From assembly GCA_964007475.1 (NCBI GenBank), contig OZ023275.1, forward strand, positions 9,961,829 through 10,025,828: 64,000 nucleotides of DNA, read 5' to 3'. Made by a program: the position numbers and the translations under genes. The notes under the pieces were generated by a model. The model did not search any database, was not told the DNA's origin, and worked only from the letters and a program-made list of their open reading frames with translations. This DNA comes from Hybos culiciformis (lineage: Eukaryota; Arthropoda; Insecta; Diptera; Hybotidae). Below are positions 43,601 to 53,360 of the stretch, one piece after another. How positions within the stretch are numbered: the stretch's first letter is position 1; every line of letters starts with the position of its first letter.

Positions 43601-46600
43601 AAAATTATTTCCATTTTGACTAATGATTTTTTGCAAAAAAAAAAATTATATGAATCTTTTTTTTTTTTTTTTGAATAATTTTGACTTCCAATGATTTGTC
43701 TTATACTTTTAAAATAAATGTATCTTAATGTTCTTACTACTACTATAATAAATAGAGTTACTTTAAAAATATTAATTTGCAGGTACCTAAACCAAAAAAC
43801 GAATATTTTGTAATTAGACTACAGTTTTAAATATAATTTATTCTTCACTGTTCGTGTAATCAGATCAGCGAGTATTTGGTGGATTACTATAAATTTTAAC
43901 TTCAAAATTTTTCTAAAATGGAGTTTAAAAATTAAAGTGAATATTTTTTTTTAATTTTGTCATTTTAAATTCGATTTTCTATTTAATTTAAATTTTGTGG
44001 TTTTTTTTTATATAATTGCTCCACAAACATCCTAGTTTTCATTTATTATTTTAGGTCATTCAACAGCTGTTAGTTTATTTAGATGTCAGTATAAGCTCAA
44101 TTTAAAACTCACAACTTGAAAATAACTATTCCGTTTTAGTTTTAGCTAAATTATAATGAGGTTAAAAGAATATACATTATTGATTTTGTTCAATTAAATG
44201 TTGGGGAAAATCTTAAAATAAAACGACACGATAAGTTGGGAAAAAAGTAAATATATATACATAGTGACTATAGTTATAATAAAAAATAGAGTTGGATATA
44301 ATGCGGAAGTTTGTTGTGGTGATAGCGCCTGTTGACTATATTCAATAAGTGGACGATCTAACCAGACAAACATCATTTAAAAACTATATATTTATGTATA
44401 ATATTAGGAAGACAAAACAAAGTATTCGCATTTAATTTTTGAGTTAATTCTTGTTTAATCAAAAATAGAACTTTTTATATATAACATTAATATTCCAAAT
44501 AGTGTGTAGTTTGGAAAAGGAATTTATGTTCTTTTTTAATTTAAAATAATTCATTTATTATATTTGTTTAATCTATAAATTATTTCGAATGGATTTTTGA
44601 CCGACTATTTTTTGTAATAGTATTTAATATTAATAAGCCGATTATAATTTTTTAATATTAATGTCGATTATTTCTGCATTTGTTATGACAGTCGTTTATT
44701 TTGGAATGTAAATAAATACTCTAGCCAAACTTAGTAGCGAATTTATATTATGTAAGTATTGGAATATTTTCAATGCCTGGAGTACAGTGAAAATTATAAT
44801 AAAATGTATTAATTCTATAATGGTCACCATATTTTTACACTTTTCAAAATGAACTTTTATTTTATTTTTTTTTTTTAACTTTATAAACTTTCAGATTGCT
44901 ATACTAAAATTTAGGTGAAGTTTCATGTCTACAAATAATATTATGAATAAATCTCAAACTTTTTTTTTTATTTATTTATAAAATAATAATAATTCTAATG
45001 TAGTATGTCCAGAATAAACAATATACTTATATAACTAATTTTCGCTCACATATTATTTCCGTCTCAGACGTGTTACAACCTTCAACTTGATTTCCGTAAA
45101 TATTTTATTTATTATTATTTTCATATAAGAATACTATTTTTATTTTATTTTTTTTATTTATTTATACAATTTAGATAATAATAATGTAGTTATGTATGTA
45201 TATGGTATATTTAACTATTTTTTATATTATAAATAAATATTTATCGAAATTAAGTTTGGGTTTTATCTATGTGGAAAAAAGGAAAAATAAAATTCAATTT
45301 TGTAAAATTTATTTTGAACTTACTACATTTCTCATATCGTCGTCGTGACATTAGATACAACCAAGTCAATAAAATATTGACCGAATTAACATACAAATAT
45401 TATATTATTTGCATGACATTATTTTTATTTTTTATTTGAAAACTTTTTATATTTATGTATACATTATTATTCTTGGAATATGATACTTAATGTGTGTAAA
45501 CAATTTTTTTTTAATTAATATGAAATTAAAATAATTGAATAAAGTGATTTGAAATTAAAGAAAAATAAGACGGATAGATACATAAAAGAAAATTATAAAT
45601 ATATTTATTATAAAAATAATCACATCTTACCAACTTATTTTATTCCTATATTAGTAACTTTGGTGTTATAATCCTCATTCAATCTTAATGTTTAATTATA
45701 AGCTTATAAGTTACAAATATGTATATGTTTAAATTTAAATGAACAAATTTTAATATATTTAATTATATTTATGAATGTCTACAACCAATGAAGCTCTCAA
45801 AAAGAATTTTTATAATTAAATATATTTTGTAAACATTTTTTAAGTTAGTGCGCCATTTATTTCATGATAAGTTATGCTTTGGAAATTGGATTACTATGCA
45901 AATGGAACACACAAGTCAGGTTCAATGCTTACATTTCTTAACATTTTCACTATTAAAGATATCGAATGTTCCAAAGTAAATAAAACATGTACTTAAAACT
46001 ATCTAAATAGATTATATATTACCTAGTTTACATGGAGAGTTGAAACCGGGTTCAACTACGGTTCAACTACATGTAAACGGTGGTAGAGTTAACCTGGGTT
46101 AACCTGACTCAACCTAAGAAATTCGCTCGGTTAAGTTAACTCTATCCATGTAAACGGTTAACCCGGTTAAAAAATAAGCAACAGCTGTTTGTTTTGTTTC
46201 TTTTTTGTTATTGTTTTCAAACTCAATTCAACCACAGTTCAACCACATGCTTTTCGACTACATCATGTAAACACTTAACCTCTTTTCAACCACATTTCGA
46301 CTCAACCACGGTTGGACTATCATGTAAACTAGGTATATGTACAGTATTGTATATATGATATACATATTTTATAGCCCTTCAATATTTGGTAATATTATAA
46401 CTTACATAATGTTTACAAAAAATATATATTAACACTTAGATATATGTATATATTGTATGTTTCCCTTCAAGTAAAAATTTCCACTTAAATAATAAAAATA
46501 AATACATATAATTAAAAATCCAGTTTTTTTAATATATTTCCATTGATCGTTTTCCCCACACTAATCAATATTTAAAAAAAAATAAATAACTTTCTTAAAA

Positions 46601-49600
46601 AAGTTACAAGTTCAAGTTTATTGAAAAAAAAAACAAAATCAAGTAAAGTAATTAAAGCCCAACCTTGCGTCAAAGGAAATTTTAAATGAAATTTAAGAAA
46701 TTAAAATATATTTTATGAATGTACATGTACATCTGTACATATATACATAATATATGTACGAATTTTTATGAAGTGAGAAATTTTTATCATTGTACATATT
46801 TTTTTTTCTATTAATCTTCCAACCAAAAAACAAACAAAAGATCGCTAATTTATATTCAAAAAAAGAAAGTTATTTTAAAATTTAATTTACAAAGCTTTAA
46901 AGTTTTTTTTTTTCTATTAACAAAGTCAAAGTCATAATAAAATATTTTCTCAACATTATTTAAGTATAAATTAATATAAAAAAAAATTAAAATTAAAAAA
47001 AAAAAATTAAAAAAAAAAAATTAAAGTTTAAAATTTCCTTCTAAGTTTGACGCACAAAAAAGTAACAATCATGTATGTTACAACAATTAAAAGCTTGTTG
47101 ACGCAATTTATATATTAAAATATTAAAGGGATTATTTGATTTTCAGGTTCAGATGAATTATCTAAATTTTGATATTAACATTTTGTTGTTATACCGATTT
47201 AAGTTAAATTTAAAGAACTAATACCAAAATTCCTATGGATAAAAATTATATGTTATTGCGTAATTAAAATAAACAAAGTAAAATCCACATTTCACATTTA
47301 TATCAAATATTCTACTTAACATAAGTTTTTGATAATATTTTCTATAATCGACTTTTCACAAGCCGAATTTTCGTTGAAAATTTTTGAGCCCCCAATCTAA
47401 TAGGGGCATATAGGCAATAGAGTCATTACATTCATTTTAGGTTCGACATCTTGACTTCATAAACTTAATTTCATTGAAATTTTAAAAACTTAACTATATA
47501 AAGGGACAGACACAGACAATAGTGATTTATAGATAGTAAAATCTATTTCTCAATGCAAATCAAATTTTATACTGATCAGAAATATCAATAAGTCGATAAA
47601 CTATTTAATATATTAATATAACGTGCACTTTGTTATTAATTTGTTACTGCAAAATGTACTTATATAGTTATATTTACCATAAATTACAATCGAAAGCTAG
47701 CACTGAGAAAATAAATCGGAATATTGTGAATAATTTTAGTTAAACAACAATTTAAGTTATAAAAAAAATGATATTAAAATTGTTTCCTGATGGCGCTTCA
47801 CTGAATTTGTATAGTACCTACTTTTTGCATTTAAAATATAAATGTATGTACTTAGTTTATTATTTTTAAATATAAAATTGAATTTATGAGTGAAAGTTTT
47901 TTTTTTTACAACTTTTGAGTTAAATTTTATTGGCAGTTGTAGTTATGTTTCACTTAAAGAATAAAATCTTTTATGTGCGTAGAAAAAGCAATATATTCAT
48001 CCTTTGCTTAATAACTTTTCATATTCATTATAATGTGTAAGTATATTTATATTTTTGAATTAAAATTTACCAACCATGCCTACCACGTCTGAGGTTGAGA
48101 TATAATTATGCATAATATACAATACTAGTTGCTTGCAATTCGAGCGGAAATAGACGAATTAGACAGATAAGATTAGAGTATCGGCTGCATCGAAAACCTA
48201 TTTTATTATCCCAGAAACAAGTATTTTCAACATAATGTTTGTTCTTTCGTAAGATATTTCCAATAAAATTAGTTTTGTGAGAGAAGTGAACGTTGTTTTA
48301 ACCCTTGGACGACGAACTATCATACAAAACAATTTTTACAATATATTTGTTTACGTTTTTATAAAATTTTGTAATAATCATAAATTTCGTATTTGATTCG
48401 CATAGTTTCTCCTACGTTTTTATCACAAAAACCTTAAGATCAATAAACTCTAAAATAATAAAAAATAAAAAATATAAGAAAATATTTAAACTTTAACAGA
48501 TCATGTATGAAACTTTCGTTGTAAAATAAATTTACTGATCTTAAGTAATGACATTACTATTAGATAGATTATTTTATTATAAAAAAAATTTTTTTTTTTT
48601 ATTCGTCAAGCCACTTCTTGAACTCATCTGTAGCTGACGAACCAGCCCTTCAAACTAAGTGTTTGCGTTTACTTTGTTCATATGTAGAAGCCATACTCCA
48701 ATCGTATATTTTTCTATTGTAAATCATGGAATTGCTAATCATGGAATTGTCACTCTAGAATTTCTATTAGTTTATTAAGAAAATTTAATTACTTTTTGGC
48801 AAGTTAACCGATTTTATTTAAGATAATTTTAAAAATAAATAGTAAACTGAAATATTAGCCAAGAAAAAGAAATTGTAGATACCCGACACATCTATCAATA
48901 TATGTACTTGTTTTTCGTAATTCTGTTTTTCCTACTATCAAATGGTTGAAATGAGAGCCACAGAAGATAATAATTTTTAAATTTTACTACAAACGGAAAA
49001 TAATAATAACTTCAGCTCTCTTCCCATTGAAAGATTTTAATTTACAAACCGCTCTAAAATATTTTTCAAATAATTTTTTTTTGCATCAAAATGTATATAA
49101 GTTTATAAATGAAATTTAAAACTAAGTTCAGGTTTAAGGTTATGATAATTGTTGAAGGTAACGCTTGAAGTTACAAGTTTTATTAATTAAATAGCTGTCC
49201 TTGTACAGGTATTCAATTAAACAAATTTAGTAAGCGAACATATGTATATGTTGTACATGTACATATTTGTGGCGAAATAAAAATAATTTTATTAAGTTGA
49301 TTTTCAAAATTATTGCCTATAAAAGTTAGTACTACTTTAAAAGAAGATAAAAATATTCGCTTTGAAAAATTACTTCAGCTGACTGATTCACTATGCTTAC
49401 TAACTTACGACACTAAGTAGTTTTAAGGAACTTTTTTTAATTTAAAATCAATGTCGTCATAGACGACAGGGTTAATATTTTAGGCATTAGTTTTCTAACT
49501 GTGATTAGTTTTTAAATAAAAGCTCCGCTGTAGACTTGTTAATTATGTATTTTTTTTTTGCGATATAGTGAATCTAAGATCAAATCTGAAGGCTAAAAGT

Positions 49601-52600
49601 TAACCAATTTTCAGGCTTGTTATCTTAGCTTTTACACCATATTATTTGGTATACTATTTATTATTTATTATTTATTATTCAAAAAACTTAATTTACTGTA
49701 AGCTTCTTAAATTTTCATTAAATCACTGACTTCTCTATATAAAGACTACACATAGAAATTTTTATCTGTCAAATGGTTCGACTAAAATAAATATACACTG
49801 TAGGAAAAAAACTTATTACATTTAAAAAAAAAATTTAAATAATTACAAATTTTATAATATGAAGAATATAAATATTTTTAAATATTAGAATCTTAATATT
49901 TTTTAAAATGTACGAAGGTAAATTAATTTAACTTAAAGCATCAGCGAAGATTGGCGGATTTGTTATCTCGATAGTGAAAGTTCGACACCCCTACCTAAAT
50001 ATCAAGAATAATAATAAAAAAGTTAAAAGCCTTCAAAATAAGCAATTATGAATAAAACAACATATAAACAATGAAAATAAAATATTTATTCAAATTCACA
50101 AATTAATCAAAATTATTTCTAACTTAACCCGAAATATATTAAAAATAGAAAAATAGCTTAAACAATTAAAATAAAATGTTAAGCGTAAATGTGAAAAATT
50201 CATATTTTCACTTAGAAAGACTTAATATTATAGCGAGCATCAATTTCAACAGAGTCTTGTTTGTACTGTTCTGAATTAGAATGAATCTCTTCTTAATTTT
50301 TTTTTTCATTCTATCTTTTTTTTTCGACTGCACGCTTTTTTTTTGCCGTCACTGTAAAAAAAAAATTTGAACAGGGGTCCCCTCTATCAAATGGTTTTTA
50401 AACACTCTTCTTTTGCATTGCCAAAAATATTACGAATTTTTAGCATATTCCGTAATATTTTTGGCAATTTTTTTTATAGATTATAGAAATATTAATAAAA
50501 ATTTATACTTACATGTCAAATGGATAATCCTTGTTTTTCATATAAAAAAAATGATTTTTAAAAATAAAAATTAATTTTCCATACAAAAATTTGACTTTTG
50601 TATGAAAAGCTTATTCGACCTTAATACATAGACAAATTTGATGTTTCGTCTTTTATATAGAGAAGTCAGTGATTAAATATATTTTTCTATTCAGAATTTA
50701 TATTAAATGTCTGCACATTATTATAGGTTTGAAACTAAAAAATGCTATACACAAAGGTTTTAAGTTCACATGCAGAAGAAACCATTCGTTTTCCGAATTT
50801 GAATCAATTTGGATGTACAAAAATATCTGTATCTAAATTTTATTTCTTATCATACTAAATCTCATCTTATTTCATCAAACTCATCAAAATATACCACAAT
50901 TAGATGTTGGTGTTTTGAATAACTCATGTTTAATTCAGGAACTTATTTTTGAATTTTACTTTATTTTTTAGGAATTATGACACTGAGCCGTGGCCCGTAC
51001 AGCGAGCTCGATAAAATGAGCCTGTTTCAGGATCTGAAATTGAAACGTCGAAAAGTAGATTCAAGATGTAGTAGTGATGGTGAGTCTGTAGCAGATACAA
51101 GCACATCGTCACCAGATTTATTAGCACCATTATCACCAAAAGTGATATGTGACCAGGGTACAACTACTCTGTCATCAGTAGTAGCAACACCAACGACTAG
51201 TACAACATCTATGGCACTATCGTCAGGCACAACCCTCACAGCTAAATTAGATAATATCAAAGAAGAAGCTTCAGATATGAAAACTCAGGAGACTGCACTT
51301 CAAAATACTATAGCTGTAAGTAAATTACCACCACCAACAACTAGCTGCAGTCCACACAGGACGACAGCATTATTTCCAGTAACACCACCTTTGCCTACTG
51401 AAGCTCGATGCACACCTCCTCCTGTTTCAACGAATATATTACAACAACGACTAATGAAACCACCTGATAATTGCACTAGCGGAAATAATGGTGGGAACAG
51501 TAGTCGTGCATCTCCAGATTCTCTGGACGAAAAACCATCAACAACAACTTCGAGGTCGCCGTCTCGAAATGGTATACTAACACTCCAATCTGGAAATCAA
51601 AGTGTTATTCGTTCAGTAAAAAACGAACGTGTTTTAAACTCTCCAACACAACAAATGTTGAATTACCAGCAGCAGCAACAGCAGCATCCCCCAAAAAATA
51701 ATTTAACACAATCTCAGCAGCATGTAACTGTTTTGGTAACACCTTCAAGAATAAAGGCTGAACATTCTCATTCTCAAATAACGCAGCAGCCACATCAGAT
51801 TCACCAAAGTAATTTCCAGCAACAACAGCTGTCATCACGTAAGTCCAGTCCGCCGACTTTTTCAACGTCAACTCGAGATAATACTAGCAATACAACTACA
51901 TTTACTAACGCCACACCCATTCAACAATTAATCCAGCAACAGCAACAACATCAACAACAGCACCAAATGCAAATTTTACACACCACTGCACCTACGATGA
52001 TGTCAAGAGTACAACATTCACCCAATTCACCAATTTCACCATCTAGATTAAATCAATCAGCACATCAACAGCAAATTCATTCTTCACAACAAATTCGTAT
52101 TAAAAAAGAAATGAACTCTAGTAATAACAGCATGTTAATAAATCATCATTCTCCTGGTAGTAATACATCTAACTCACAGCAGCGACAACACTCTCCACCA
52201 AATCTGATGCATCCAGGATTACAACAATTAAGGCACCCCAACAGAGATGCGGCTATCTTATTTCGGGTAAAAAATGAACCTCAATCTCAACAGCAATTAC
52301 CAAATTTACCAACAAACATTGTTCAGCAGCAACAACAACATCGAATGGTTTGGGTTTCCAACACTCGCATAAATGGAGTAAAACCAGAAGTTATTGGTGG
52401 GCCTCTAGGAGGAATAAGACCGCCTCCTTCCCATTCTGCTGGAAGTAGCAGTAGTAGTACAGGTGGCCCTCCTCAATCACCTTCTCCTCATCATTCTCAA
52501 CTATCTCCGCAATCGCCATCACAAACACCAATGAGAGGTACTCCTACTGTGATAATGGGGGAAAGTTGTGGAGTTCGAACTATGGTCTGGGGATATGAAC

Positions 52601-53328
52601 CCCCACCACATTCACCTTCTCTACAATCTTCACCATCATCCACTCCATCAACACCTTCACAAACTCCTGGACCTTCTCAGAACAATGAAGAAGCTGCGCA
52701 ACTACTTCTTAGTCTAGGACAGACTAGAATCCAAGATAATCGACCCAGACCGCAACAGTTTAGAACACCCCACGCCTTAAACATGGAACGTTTGTGGGCT
52801 GGCGACTACAGTCAATTACCAGCTGGTCAACAAATGCATGCCTTAAATTTAAGTTCACAGCAACAGTGGACTGGCTTACAAGGACCTAGTGGTCGAAATA
52901 CAATGGATACACAACATGAGGGTGAAGAAGATGAGCAACCATTAGTATGTATGATTTGTGAAGACAAAGCAACTGGGCTTCACTACGGAATCATAACCTG
53001 CGAGGGGTAAGTTAAAATCTTTTTACTTTGAAGTAAACTACATAAATATTAATATTAAATTTATATTGACAGTTGCAAGGGATTCTTCAAACGTACCGTA
53101 CAAAACCGTCGAGTTTATACATGTGTAGCAGATGGAACATGTGAAATTACCAAAGCTCAGAGAAATCGTTGTCAGTATTGTCGTTTTAAGAAGTGCATTG
53201 AACAAGGAATGGTATTACAAGCTGTTCGAGAAGATAGAATGCCCGGGGGTCGGAATAGCGGTGCAGTTTACAATTTGTACAAAGTTAAATATAAAAAACA
53301 TAAAAAGACTAATCAAAAGAAACAAGAT

Positions 53329-53360
<32 letters not shown>

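Larger units (their letters stand above)
49723..50672. mobile_element. 950-bp inverted-repeat element (MITE), TTAAA flanks
   Basis: The left end starts TCACTGACTTCTCTATATAA and the right end is its reverse complement, perfect over 21 bp and similar for several more. TTAAA flanks both sides (49718..49722, 50673..50677). A TTAA duplication of piggyBac type with one slipped base is an alternative reading. The interior has TCAAATGG repeats near both ends and two hairpins. It encodes no protein and sits about 300 bp before Hr4 exon 2. Confidence 0.75.

Noticed and set aside
44054..44060. AGGTCA-like nuclear receptor half-sites (here and near 12025, 10315, 14115, 41110)
   Set aside because: Single half-sites only, without a paired repeat at a meaningful spacing; expected by chance in 64 kb.
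50975..51871. Open frames on the minus strand antisense to Hr4 exon 2
   Set aside because: They mirror the codon bias of the real + strand exon (Gln/Thr/Ser codons reading as Val/Leu/Ala/Cys) and show no independent domain or conservation signal.
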